A DNA stretch of 35,403 nt from Prevotella sp. (GCA_022771265.1 JALFCG010000058.1:1-35403), one strand, 5' to 3'. Positions 1-9,204 are shown, counted from the stretch's first letter. Numbers and translations are program-made. Notes: generated by a model not told the origin, from the letters alone.

Positions 1-120
1 TCAACTTTAAGAGGGTAAGGAGGGTAAGGGGTGTAAGGAGGGTAAGGAGTGTAAGGAGGGTAAGGAGGGTAAGGAGGGTAAGGGGTGTAAGGAGTGTAAG
101 GAGTGTAAGGAAGGGAAGGA
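1..120. repeat. Degenerate 9-nt tandem repeat (GGTAAGGAG / TGTAAGGAG), G-rich on + strand
   Basis: Visible run gggtaaggagggtaaggggtgtaaggagggtaaggagtgtaagg... directly at window start, possibly continuing to the left. Confidence 0.9.
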
Positions 121-171
121 ATAAACCCCTTGCCTACACAAACGTAAACAAGGGGCTTAAAAAACTATTTT

Positions 172-197
172 GCTCCCCTCTCTTTGGGAGAGGGGCT
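172..197 (-). terminator. Hairpin CCCCTCTC-tttgg-GAGAGGGG 3' of the GH31 gene (possible terminator or interspersed palindrome)
   Basis: Perfect 8-bp inverted repeat 3' of the GH31 stop codon (minus-strand gene). Confidence 0.45.
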
Positions 198-213
198 GGG
201 GGTGAGGCTTTTT

Positions 214-3171
214 TTACATCCTCACACTAACCTCCTTACCATTATACTGAACCATCTTTCCCTCAGGATTGTCGAGGTTGAGCGGTGTGCCCTCGTTGAC
301 GAGGACGATGTTGAAACGGCGGGTCTTGAGCATGCCGTTGAACTGACCGCGGCGGGCACCTATGGTGAGGGTCTTGGAGGCATCGTCCCACTGGAAGAGA
401 ATCTTCGACGACTTGCCCTTCTCGTAGTTGTAGTTGGTGCCCTCGTCCTCATAAAGTTCAAACTCGGCGTTGGCTCCTGGATAGACGTAGAGGTTGATGA
501 GCTCAGGCTTCTTCTCGTCGCTCCACTGCAGTTCGGGACCGAAAGGAACTATTGATCCCTCGCGAACGAACACTGGCATCTTCTCGTATGGAGCAGGCAC
601 GCAAACGGTCTGACCGCCAGCATATTTCTTGCCCGTGTAGAGGTCGTACCAGCCGCACTGCTTCGGGAAATATACGTCGCGCGAGCGAGCCTTGTAGGTG
701 CCTATAGGACAAGCCATGAAGGCTGGACCGAACATCCACTGGTCGCCGATGTTGAGCACCTTGGAGTCGCAACCGAAGTCCATGGCAAGACCACGGAGCA
801 TGGTGTAGTCCTTGTAGTTCACCCAACCTGCCATTGAGTAGAGGTAAGGCATCATGCGGTAGCGCAGCTTGTCGTAATATACTATGGTGTTGTAGCAAGG
901 ATGTCCTTCGGGAGCAAGGTTCCACACCTCGCGCAGAGGCCACTGGCCGTGGGTGCGGTAGAGAGGTATGAAGCATCCGAACTGGTTCCAGCGGGCGTTG
1001 AGCTCACGCCACTCCTTGAGGTCCTCGTTCTCGTAGCCCGACTTCTCGAAAATCTGTTGTGCAGCCACATAGCGGTTTTCCACGCAGAATCCGCCCTGGT
1101 CCATTCCCCAGAAAGGCACACCAGCCATTGAGAAGTTGAGGCCTGCTGTCATCTGTGCGCGCATGTCCTCCCAACGTGTGCCAATGTCGCCACTCCATGT
1201 GGCTGTGGAGAATCGCTGTTCGCCGGCGAAGCCGCTTCGGGTGAGCAGGAGCACGCGCTTGTTGTTGTCAACGGAACGCTGTCCGTTATATATCGCGTCG
1301 GCATTAACCACAGAGTAGGCATTGAAATACTCCTCGCTGGTGCCCATGGCGGTAGGACCGCAGAGCAGCTTGCGATACTCTATAGGCGTGCAGTCGCGCA
1401 CGTTAGGCTCCGAGGCGTCCATCCACCAGCAGTCGATGCCGAGAGTGTAGAGATTGTTGTGCATCTGCTGCCAGAAGAGCTTGCGTGCGCCTGCTGAATA
1501 GGCATCGTAGAACGAACCGAGATAGCCGGGACCCACCCAGTCGCGGATGTTGTCCTTTATCGCCTGCTGATACATCCATCCGTTCTTGTCGAAAGCCTTG
1601 TAGTTGTCGGTGGAAGAATAGTATTTCGGCCAGTGGGAGATGAGTATGCGTGCGTTGTTGTTGTGGATGAAGTCAACCATTCCCTTAGGGTCGGGGAAGC
1701 GCTTGAGGTCAAACTTGAAGCTGCCCCACTTGTCCTCTTCCCAGTAGAGCCAGTCTTGCACCATCACATCTACAGGAATCTGGCGCTTGCGGAACTCGGC
1801 GAGTGTAGTCTCCACCTCCTGCTGCGTGTTGTACTTCTCGCGGCTCTGCCAGAAACCGAGAGCCCACTTAGGCATCACCTGTGCGCGGCCTGTGAGGAAG
1901 CGGTAGCCCTTGATTACGTCGTCGTAATTGTTGCCGGCGATGAAGTAGTAGTCCATCTCCTTGTCCATCTCCGCCCATATTGACACGCGTCCCTGCTCGT
2001 CCTCGGTCTGTGGAGTGGCGGCACGCAGTCCGCAGTAAGCCACACCTCCGTCGGGTTGCCATTCCACGCGGAGCGGAGTGCGCTCGCCCTTCTTCAGGTC
2101 AACCTCAAACTTGTAGGCATTGGGGTTCCACGCTGTGCGCCAGCGCTCCGGCACAACGAGGCGACCGCCCATATAGACCTTCACATAGCCAGAGTAGTAG
2201 AGTATGAAGCGGTATTTCGCAGTCTGCGGAGCCTCTATCTCACCCTGATAGACCACATTAGACTTGCCGAGGTTGATGTCCTGCGGAAGTAGGCCTACCA
2301 CACCGGAGTGCTCATAGTAGAGTGAGTCCTCATGACGCTCGATAATCTTGCCCGATTCTTCTGTGTAAGTACCTGAGAGCGCACCAAGTTTACCGTTCTT
2401 GTCGTAGAGTTTGAAGGCGCGGTGGAGCTGCTGGTAGTTGTTGGGGTTGCCCCAGCGTCCGTAGGAATAGGAGTCCCAGAGGATGCCGTAGTTCTTGTTG
2501 CTGACGACGAAGGGGATTGACACCTTTGTATTATATTGGAAGAGTTCCTCGTTGCGTCCCTTGTAGTTCATCTCTTCCGACTGGTGTTGTCCCAAGCCGT
2601 AGAAAGCCTCGTCGGGGTCGCTCTCGAAGAGTGCGTGCCAAGAGTAGCCTGAGCGGTCGTCTAATGACAGTTTGTTGAGGTCGGACGTCTTGCCCCAGTT
2701 CACCTCGTCGGGCGACGTTGGGCGATAGTTCTCAGGCAGTTCGGTCTGCGAGGATACGTAGCGTGAGAAGGTCTTGCTTCCGTCGGCTTCCTTCAGAAGC
2801 ACTTTTCCAGTTGTCCTGTCGGTGAAGGTGAGTTTTCCCGTAGCCTTGTCAACGGTCACGGTTAGTTTGGCAGTCTGGATGGTGAGGCTGTTGTCGTCTT
2901 CCTTCACGTCAGCCTTGTACTTTCCCTCGCGGTTGACCACCACGAGACTCTTCCTCTTGTTAGGTATTGCCTCTTCTGGTGTAGCCTCGACGCGTATGAT
3001 GTCGTCGCTGACAACCGTTAGCCGCATAGCCCTTACGTTGTTTTTACTTGTCTGCGGAATCTCGATATTGATTTTCCGTCCGTCGCGCACGTATGCGGCG
3101 GCATCGGCACTTACAGCAGAGCCTATAGTCGCAGCGAACAATGCGGTAGAAAAAAGAAGTCTTAATTTCAT
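214..3171 (-). CDS. Glycoside hydrolase family 31 protein, alpha-xylosidase-like, with PA14-like insert and signal peptide
   Basis: 985 aa; signal peptide MKLRLLFSTALFAATIGSAVSA; GH31 nucleophile region CWWMDASEPN; downstream RSGFAGEQRFSTATWSGDI; PA14-like segment YQGEIEAPQTAKYRFILYYSGYVKVYMGG. Confidence 0.9.
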   Translation of the reverse strand: MKLRLLFSTALFAATIGSAVSADAAAYVRDGRKINIEIPQTSKNNVRAMRLTVVSDDIIRVEATPEEAIPNKRKSLVVVNREGKYKADVKEDDNSLTIQTAKLTVTVDKATGKLTFTDRTTGKVLLKEADGSKTFSRYVSSQTELPENYRPTSPDEVNWGKTSDLNKLSLDDRSGYSWHALFESDPDEAFYGLGQHQSEEMNYKGRNEELFQYNTKVSIPFVVSNKNYGILWDSYSYGRWGNPNNYQQLHRAFKLYDKNGKLGALSGTYTEESGKIIERHEDSLYYEHSGVVGLLPQDINLGKSNVVYQGEIEAPQTAKYRFILYYSGYVKVYMGGRLVVPERWRTAWNPNAYKFEVDLKKGERTPLRVEWQPDGGVAYCGLRAATPQTEDEQGRVSIWAEMDKEMDYYFIAGNNYDDVIKGYRFLTGRAQVMPKWALGFWQSREKYNTQQEVETTLAEFRKRQIPVDVMVQDWLYWEEDKWGSFKFDLKRFPDPKGMVDFIHNNNARILISHWPKYYSSTDNYKAFDKNGWMYQQAIKDNIRDWVGPGYLGSFYDAYSAGARKLFWQQMHNNLYTLGIDCWWMDASEPNVRDCTPIEYRKLLCGPTAMGTSEEYFNAYSVVNADAIYNGQRSVDNNKRVLLLTRSGFAGEQRFSTATWSGDIGTRWEDMRAQMTAGLNFSMAGVPFWGMDQGGFCVENRYVAAQQIFEKSGYENEDLKEWRELNARWNQFGCFIPLYRTHGQWPLREVWNLAPEGHPCYNTIVYYDKLRYRMMPYLYSMAGWVNYKDYTMLRGLAMDFGCDSKVLNIGDQWMFGPAFMACPIGTYKARSRDVYFPKQCGWYDLYTGKKYAGGQTVCVPAPYEKMPVFVREGSIVPFGPELQWSDEKKPELINLYVYPGANAEFELYEDEGTNYNYEKGKSSKILFQWDDASKTLTIGARRGQFNGMLKTRRFNIVLVNEGTPLNLDNPEGKMVQYNGKEVSVRM

Positions 3172-3206
3172 ATCAATATTTTTTAGTTACTTTTCAGATT
3201 GTGGGG

Positions 3207-3214
3207 CAAAAGTA
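3207..3214 (-). promoter_or_regulatory. Bacteroidota -7 box TACTTTTG for the GH31 gene
   Basis: caaaagta on + strand = TACTTTTG (TAnnTTTG consensus), ~36 nt upstream of the ATG. Confidence 0.55.
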
Positions 3215-3357
3215 ATAATAAAATCTGAAACGAGAGGTCAAAAATGTTATTGTTTTATGTACGTTTAGTTAACAATTACCATTAGCTCACCAAAAACAAA
3301 CATATCATCACTCAAGTTTCAGGAGTTAAGTAGTGGACACGTTGACAAGTAATAAAT

Positions 3358-3391
3358 GAAGGCAGGCTGAACCGCGTCAACCTGCCTTCTC
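3358..3391 (-). terminator. Hairpin downstream of DUF349 gene
   Basis: GAAGGCAGG ... CCTGCCTTC perfect 9-bp arms; T-run weak. Confidence 0.5.
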
Positions 3392-3429
3392 CATAAATAT
3401 GTCACTACCCTATTGTCCTTTGGACGATA

Positions 3430-5295
3430 TCACTTGTCCTGCTGGTCAATAGCAATGATTTTCTCTTTTATGAGACTGATTTCGTCCTTTAGTTTCTGCA
3501 CCTTGCGGTTCATCTCGTCGATGAGGCTATTGCCTTTCTTGCTGCTTGCATTGAGGAAGCCGAGATTGTTTTCATAGGTCTGCACTTCACTCTTCATCTG
3601 CTCATACTGTCGCAGCAGTCGCGCACGCTCGTGTCCGAGTGCGTCGCCACCCTTTCCCGCTACATCCTTAATCTTGTTCTTGAAATTGTTTAGACGGTTG
3701 CGTGCCACGCTGATGTGCAAGCGCTTGTTGAGATCGTCGAGCACGGCATGGTACTCATCGTAGAGCTTGTCCTTATCCTTGAACGGCACGTGGCCTACGG
3801 AAGAATATTCATCGACGAGCTTCTGGAACTTCTGCTGGACGTCGTCGGCAGCGTTTTCGGCAAGCTCTTTCAGTTGCGCGATGATCTGTCGCTTCTTGTC
3901 GAGGTTGGCATGCTCTTCGCTTCGCTGTCCTGCCCCCGCCTTGTTTCTTGCCTCAAAGAACTCGTTGCACAGTCCGAGGAACTCCTCCCAAAGCTGGTCA
4001 CCCTGCTTCCTTGGCACCACGCCGATTGTTTTCCATTCCTTCTGTATGTTGATGAGCTTGTCGGAAGTCTTTTTCCAATCGGTGCTGTCCTTGAGAGCCC
4101 TTACCTTCTCGATGAGTGCCCGTTTTTTCTCAATGTTTGCCTTGTAAGTTTCCTTGAGAGCCTTGAAGAATTCGGTTTTTTCGGTGAAGAACTTGTCACA
4201 GGAGCTACGGAAGCGCTCGAAAATCTTCACGTTCATCTTCTGTGGGGCGAAGCCGATGGTCTTCCACTCCTTCTGTATCTCCATAACGTCGTTGGTGTGC
4301 TTCTCCCAGTCGGCGAAGGTCTTGTTAGGTTCAGCCACGAGAGCCTCAATCCGCTCGCAGAGTGCGGTTTTCTTGGCGAGGTTGTCCTCTTCCTTGGCGC
4401 GCAGGTCTTCGTAATACTGCTGGTGCTTCTTGTTGATGACGGTTGAAGCAGCCTTGAAGCGGCTCCATATTGCCTCGCGGAGGTCTTTGGCTACAGGTCC
4501 TGTCTCGCGATACTCCTGATGCAGCTTCTGCAGCTGGTGGAACGCGCTGATGACATCGTTCTCGTCGGCGAGGCGTTCAGCGGCCTCACAGAGCAGTGTT
4601 TTCTTTTCAAGGTTCTTCTTGAAGTCATATTCACGCGCCTCGCTGTTGAGCTTGAGCATGTCGTAGAACTGCTCGACATACAGCTGGTAGTTTCTCCAAA
4701 GCTCGCTCACCATTGTGACAGGTACGTTCTTTATTTCCTTCCATTCCTGCTGCAGTGCCTTGAAGTCATTGTAGGACTTGTTGGCATCCTCAGGCGAGGT
4801 GACCATTGCCTTTATCTGTTCAATAATCTCCAGCTTCCGCTTGAGATTGTTTTCCTTTTCTTCTTCCTGTTGGCGGAACAATTGTGCTCGCCGTTCCTTC
4901 ACGATGCCCATTTCCGCCTTGAACACTTCCTCGTCCTCATCGGGCAGTATTTGGAACGACGCCTCGTCAGCCCCGCTTTCGATGTGAGCCTTGAAGGCAG
5001 CCTCACGCTCGGCGATGTGCATTTTGTAGAACACGGTCTTGAGGTAGTCCACTTCATCCTTGTCAGGCTCTTCTTCACCGTGTGCGATTTCTTTTATTCG
5101 CTCCACTACTTCCTTTTTTGACGTATAGACGCGCCTTCCCTCTATAGGGGCATCAGTGTCGGCTGGTGTCTCCACGTCAGAAGGCTCTGCCGGCACCTGG
5201 TCCACAGTCAGAGTCTCTTCCTGATTATTCACTTCTTCAATGTTCACTTCTTCATTTTTGCCTGTTACCAGGTCTTTCTCTTGAGAGTCCATCAT
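3430..5295 (-). CDS. DUF349 domain-containing protein (multiple repeats)
   Basis: 621 aa, repeated 'LW..F...C..FF..' / 'EWKTIG..P' units typical of DUF349; Glu-rich N-terminus. Confidence 0.85.
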   Translation of the reverse strand: MMDSQEKDLVTGKNEEVNIEEVNNQEETLTVDQVPAEPSDVETPADTDAPIEGRRVYTSKKEVVERIKEIAHGEEEPDKDEVDYLKTVFYKMHIAEREAAFKAHIESGADEASFQILPDEDEEVFKAEMGIVKERRAQLFRQQEEEKENNLKRKLEIIEQIKAMVTSPEDANKSYNDFKALQQEWKEIKNVPVTMVSELWRNYQLYVEQFYDMLKLNSEAREYDFKKNLEKKTLLCEAAERLADENDVISAFHQLQKLHQEYRETGPVAKDLREAIWSRFKAASTVINKKHQQYYEDLRAKEEDNLAKKTALCERIEALVAEPNKTFADWEKHTNDVMEIQKEWKTIGFAPQKMNVKIFERFRSSCDKFFTEKTEFFKALKETYKANIEKKRALIEKVRALKDSTDWKKTSDKLINIQKEWKTIGVVPRKQGDQLWEEFLGLCNEFFEARNKAGAGQRSEEHANLDKKRQIIAQLKELAENAADDVQQKFQKLVDEYSSVGHVPFKDKDKLYDEYHAVLDDLNKRLHISVARNRLNNFKNKIKDVAGKGGDALGHERARLLRQYEQMKSEVQTYENNLGFLNASSKKGNSLIDEMNRKVQKLKDEISLIKEKIIAIDQQDK

Positions 5296-5405
5296 TTCAC
5301 TTTTTTATTAGTTAATGAATCGGTAAGATACGAAATTTAGGCACAAACTTACGCATTTTTTTTGTATCAGCCTAATTTTATGACGTTTTTTTTCAAAAAA
5401 ATGTA

Positions 5406-6332
5406 CTAAATGAGCCGTTTATGGCGGAAAATCCACCAAAACAGGCCTGAAACAGCCACTGAAATGACTATTGCGATGAAAAAGCCGTAATGGTTTGATT
5501 CCATGCCGTTGACAAGGTTCATACCGAAAAGACTGGCTATAAGAGTCGGGAACATCATGAGAATCGACACCGACGTGAGCGTTCGCATCACCGTGTTCAT
5601 GTTGTTGTTGATGATGGAAGAATAGGTGTCCATCGTCGACTCCAAGATGTTGGAATAGATGTTGGTCGTTTCACGGGCCTGGGTCATCTCGATGTTGACG
5701 TCTTCGATAAGGTCGGCGTCAAGTTCGTCAATCTGCAGCTTGAACTTCAGTTTCGACAGCAGGGTCTCGTTGCCGCGGATGGAGGTGACGAAATAGGTCA
5801 GTGAGTCCTGAAGGCGGCTAAGTCCGATGAGTGACTCGTTGTTCACCTCACGGTCGAGATTTCTTTTTGCCTTGTCGATAAGGCTGCTGATTTGTTTCAG
5901 CCGCTTAAGGTACCACACTGCCGAAGAGAGGAACAGGCGGAAAATCATGTCAACATAATCGGTGAAACCCTCTCCGCGCTTCTGTTGGTAGCTCACGAAA
6001 TCAATCATCATGTTTGTCTCGTAGTAGCACACCGTGATGGTAACGTCGCGCTTGTGGATGATGCCGAGCGGCACTGTGGTGTAAGGTGTGCGTGAGCGTA
6101 TTTCCTTTACGTAAGGAATACGCAGGATGATGAGCATCCACCCGTCGTCATATTCATAACGGGCGCGCTCGTCGGTGTCGCTGATGTCCGACAAGAAATA
6201 ATCGGGAATGTTGAATTGCTTCTCAAGATGAGTCTGGTCTTCCTCCGTTGGACACGTGACCTGTATCCAGCAGTTTGGTTCCCAGTCGTTGATGGCTGTC
6301 AGACCGCCATTAGTGTTCCAATATGTTCTCAT
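5406..6332 (-). CDS. corA: CorA family divalent-cation (Mg2+) transporter
   Basis: C-terminal FGMNLVNGMES (GMN motif) with two TM segments; start at MRTYWNTNGG (6332) preferred over ORF-track start 6401. Confidence 0.85.
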   Translation of the reverse strand: MRTYWNTNGGLTAINDWEPNCWIQVTCPTEEDQTHLEKQFNIPDYFLSDISDTDERARYEYDDGWMLIILRIPYVKEIRSRTPYTTVPLGIIHKRDVTITVCYYETNMMIDFVSYQQKRGEGFTDYVDMIFRLFLSSAVWYLKRLKQISSLIDKAKRNLDREVNNESLIGLSRLQDSLTYFVTSIRGNETLLSKLKFKLQIDELDADLIEDVNIEMTQARETTNIYSNILESTMDTYSSIINNNMNTVMRTLTSVSILMMFPTLIASLFGMNLVNGMESNHYGFFIAIVISVAVSGLFWWIFRHKRLI

Positions 6333-6335
6333 TGT

Positions 6336-6398
6336 GCCAATCCTGTTTTTGCGGTTACAATAATTGTTGCGGCAAGAGGATTGGCTTCTTGCCATCCT
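6336..6398 (-). promoter_or_regulatory. Structured 5' leader of corA with mutually exclusive hairpins
   Basis: GCCAATCCT (6376-6384, minus sense) can pair either with AGGATTGGC (6336-6344) next to the ATG or in GAGGATGGC-aagaa-GCCAATCCTC (6375-6398). Confidence 0.45.
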
Positions 6399-6467
6399 CA
6401 CGCCAAAATACTAAAGTTTTCCGCGTGATAATCGTCCATAATTATTGAAGTTTAAGAATTTTCGGTG

Positions 6468-6475
6468 CAAAGGTA
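6468..6475 (-). promoter_or_regulatory. -7 box TACCTTTG upstream of corA
   Basis: caaaggta on + strand; implies a ~120-130 nt 5' leader if translation starts at 6332. Confidence 0.5.
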
Positions 6476-6480
6476 TAAAA

Positions 6481-6506
6481 AAAATGAAGAATGAAGAATG
6501 AAGAAT
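6481..6506. repeat. Short GAATGAA heptad repeat (atgaagaatgaagaatgaagaat)
   Basis: Direct reading. Confidence 0.7.
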
Positions 6507-6534
6507 TTTGCACCCCGTAACGATTTTTTAACAT

Positions 6535-6748
6535 AAACTTAAGGAGTTACATTCAGGAGTTAAGGAGTTACATACAGGAGTTATGGAGTTTAAGGAGTTA
6601 AGGAGTTACATTCAGAAGTTAAGTTTTGGAAGTTAAGTTAAGGAGGTTAAGTTAAATGTCAATGCAAAAAAGCATTGCGCTTGGCCCACTATTGTCTTAA
6701 CTCCTTAAACTCCTTAACTCCTAAAACTTAACTCCTAAAAAAACTCCA
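6535..6748. repeat. AGGAGTTA-type octamer array followed by an inverted copy (TAACTCCT), with a central CAATGC-aaaaaa-GCATTG hairpin
   Basis: aggagttacattcaggagttaaggagttac... (about 6541-6655) and ttaactccttaaactccttaactcctaaaacttaactcc (about 6697-6740). Confidence 0.85.
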
Positions 6749-6758
6749 AATTCGCCCC

Positions 6759-8207
6759 TTAAATTTCCTCCAGCGCCTGTTTCAGCAGTTTCCAGAATGG
6801 CTCTACTGTCGCGATGAGGGCACGCTCGCCAGTGGTGTGAGGCGACTTCATCGTAGGACCTAACGAAACGACGTCGAGATTAGGATACTTGCCAAGGATG
6901 ATTGAACACTCCAGTCCGGCATGGTCAATCTGGATGATGCCATCCTCGCCGTTCTGCTCCTTGTAGATGCGAAGGAGATGGTGCAGGATGGGGCTGTCAG
7001 GATTAGGGTCCCAACCGCCGTAGCTTCCGGCGGTTTCAACCTTCATTCCTGCCATGTTAAGGCAAGAGGCAATCATGTTGACAACATAGTCCTTCATGTC
7101 CTCACGAGCCGAACGTGGCAAGAGCTTTATCAGGGCGTTGCCCCCTTCAATGTCGATGATGGCAAGGTTGCTTGATGTCTCAACCACATGAGGATAGGCA
7201 GGAATCATGCGCACCACTCCGTCGTGAACGGCGTAGATGGCATCAACGAGATTGTCCTGAATTTCCACGGGCAGTTCCATCGTTGGTGTCTCTACATCCT
7301 CGGCGAAGAACTCTATTCCGCTCTCGATGCCTTTGTACTCGTCCTCGAAGTCGGCTTTCCAGTCAGCGACGAGTTCCTTCAGAGCCTCTACGTTCTCCTT
7401 TGGCAATGTCAATACGACAACGGCCTGGAAAGGTATGGCGTTACGCATGTTTCCTCCGTGCCATGAGGCAAGGCGTGCCTCGCAGTCGGCAATCGCCTCC
7501 CTTACGAAACGCACCATTAGCTTGTTGGCGTTGGCTCGTCCTTCATTGATTTCAAGTCCGGAGTGACCTCCGCGCAATCCCTTGAGAGTCACCTTCACTG
7601 CTGCATCGTCGCTGTCGGTTTCCACTTCCTTATAGCCAAGTGTTGCTGTGACATTAATGCCGCCGGCGCTTCCGATGACAAACTTGCCCCAGTGTTCGGA
7701 GTCGAGGTTCAGCAGGATGTCGCCCTTGAGTTCACCCTCTGGAAGGTCGTTGGCTCCATACATGCCTGTTTCCTCGTCGGCAGTGATGAGTGCCTCGAGA
7801 GGTCCGTGTTTCAGCGTTTTGTCTTCCATGGCAGCCATGATTGTGGCGACACCGAGTCCATTGTCAGCTCCAAGGGTTGTGCCCTTGGCTTTCACCCATT
7901 CCCCGTCGATATAGGTCTGGATAGGATCAGTCTCGAAATTGTGTGTACTGTCAGGTGCTTTCTGTGGCACCATGTCCATGTGTGCCTGAAGAATGACGCC
8001 TTTCCTTCCCTCCATACCTGGGGTGGCAGGCTTGCGCATCACAATGTTCCCCGCGGGGTCCTTGAATGCCTCGACACCAGCCTTTTCGGCAAAGTCAAGA
8101 AGGAATTGCTGTACTTTCTCCAAATGTCCAGAAGGACGCGGCACTTGTGTCAGTGCGTCAAAGTTTTTCCAGATGCACACTGGATTAAGGTTTTTAATTT
8201 CACTCAT
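6759..8207 (-). CDS. pepD: Aminoacyl-histidine dipeptidase (PepD, M20 family)
   Basis: QAHMDMVPQK, GADNGLGVA, ADEETGMYGA motifs; 482 aa. Confidence 0.9.
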   Translation of the reverse strand: MSEIKNLNPVCIWKNFDALTQVPRPSGHLEKVQQFLLDFAEKAGVEAFKDPAGNIVMRKPATPGMEGRKGVILQAHMDMVPQKAPDSTHNFETDPIQTYIDGEWVKAKGTTLGADNGLGVATIMAAMEDKTLKHGPLEALITADEETGMYGANDLPEGELKGDILLNLDSEHWGKFVIGSAGGINVTATLGYKEVETDSDDAAVKVTLKGLRGGHSGLEINEGRANANKLMVRFVREAIADCEARLASWHGGNMRNAIPFQAVVVLTLPKENVEALKELVADWKADFEDEYKGIESGIEFFAEDVETPTMELPVEIQDNLVDAIYAVHDGVVRMIPAYPHVVETSSNLAIIDIEGGNALIKLLPRSAREDMKDYVVNMIASCLNMAGMKVETAGSYGGWDPNPDSPILHHLLRIYKEQNGEDGIIQIDHAGLECSIILGKYPNLDVVSLGPTMKSPHTTGERALIATVEPFWKLLKQALEEI

Positions 8208-9204
8208 AGCTTTTTTTGATTTTTATAAAATTTAATGCCACCCATGACCATATTCCAAGCAGGATGACAAGCATTGTCTGCACTGTATGTACGATAAGTA
8301 CAAAATAAAGGGCTTTCTCGTCAGCCACTCCATAGAGGATGAGCATCGTCTTCACGGCAAAATGCCAAGGACCGGCTCCGTTAGGCGTCGGCACCAGCAC
8401 TGCTATACTGCCAACGACAAACGTGACCATGGCACAGCCCACACCAAGGTTGGACGTGAAGTCGAAACAGAAGAATGTCAGATAGTAATGGAGGAAATAG
8501 CTTCCCCATATACCGAGAGTGAAAACGACGAACAACGGGATGTTTTTCACGTCCTTCAGCGAGAGCACGCCTTCCCAGATGCCTGCAAGGGTCGCCTTCA
8601 CCTTATTATATATCGCGAGCTTCTTCAACAGAAAATGAAGCGACACGAGGGCGGCAATGCCGCATACGGCGGTCACGAGATAACCCGTGGCAGAGAACTT
8701 GCGAAGCACGGTATCGACGCTCGTCCCGGTACGGTCGAAAAAGACATTGAAAATGTCAAGCTCTACAAGCAAGGTCACGCCTGTCACGCCAGCCACCAGC
8801 AACGAGTCGATGGCACGTTCGGTGACCACAGTGCCCAGGGCTTTGGAAAACGACACTCCGTCAAGCCGCTTCAACACTCCACAACGTGTGAACTCCCCTA
8901 TCCTGGGAACAAGGAGGCTGGCAGCGTACGACAGGAAAACGGCATTGACACTTGTCGAACGCCGCGGACGCTCACCAATAGGGTCAAGCATCAGTTTCCA
9001 ACGCCAGCCACGGCAAGCCTGGGCAAGGATTCCGAAAGGAAACGACAGCAACATCCACGTCCAGTCCATTTCGTGGAAGAGGACATGGCTTATGCTGTTG
9101 AAGTCGAAGCCTCGGTACATCCAAAAGAGAATGGCTCCTCCAAGCACCAAGGGCAACAGAATCTTTACTACAACGCTTGACAATTTCATACCCATTTCAC
9201 TCAC
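8200..9204 (-). CDS. Lysylphosphatidylglycerol synthase TM region / UPF0104 family membrane protein
   Basis: Multi-TM, PNGAGPWHFAVKTMLI and QACRGWRWKLML motifs; overlaps pepD start by 8 bp. Confidence 0.75.
   Translation of the reverse strand: MSEMGMKLSSVVVKILLPLVLGGAILFWMYRGFDFNSISHVLFHEMDWTWMLLSFPFGILAQACRGWRWKLMLDPIGERPRRSTSVNAVFLSYAASLLVPRIGEFTRCGVLKRLDGVSFSKALGTVVTERAIDSLLVAGVTGVTLLVELDIFNVFFDRTGTSVDTVLRKFSATGYLVTAVCGIAALVSLHFLLKKLAIYNKVKATLAGIWEGVLSLKDVKNIPLFVVFTLGIWGSYFLHYYLTFFCFDFTSNLGVGCAMVTFVVGSIAVLVPTPNGAGPWHFAVKTMLILYGVADEKALYFVLIVHTVQTMLVILLGIWSWVALNFIKIKKSYE

Noticed and set aside
6535-6748. Possible CRISPR array
   Set aside because: Repeat unit is only ~8 nt with no unique 30-nt spacers and no cas genes; simple inverted microsatellite instead.
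8287-9180. 297-aa + strand ORF antisense to the UPF0104 gene
   Set aside because: Shadow ORF; translation has no recognisable domain and the minus strand encodes a coherent membrane protein. Same reasoning for 184..555, 3715..4446, 4519..5121, 7563..8219, 10432..10965, 22338..22853, 23690..24370, 24686..25222, 25934..26425, 27255..27902, 29758..30306.
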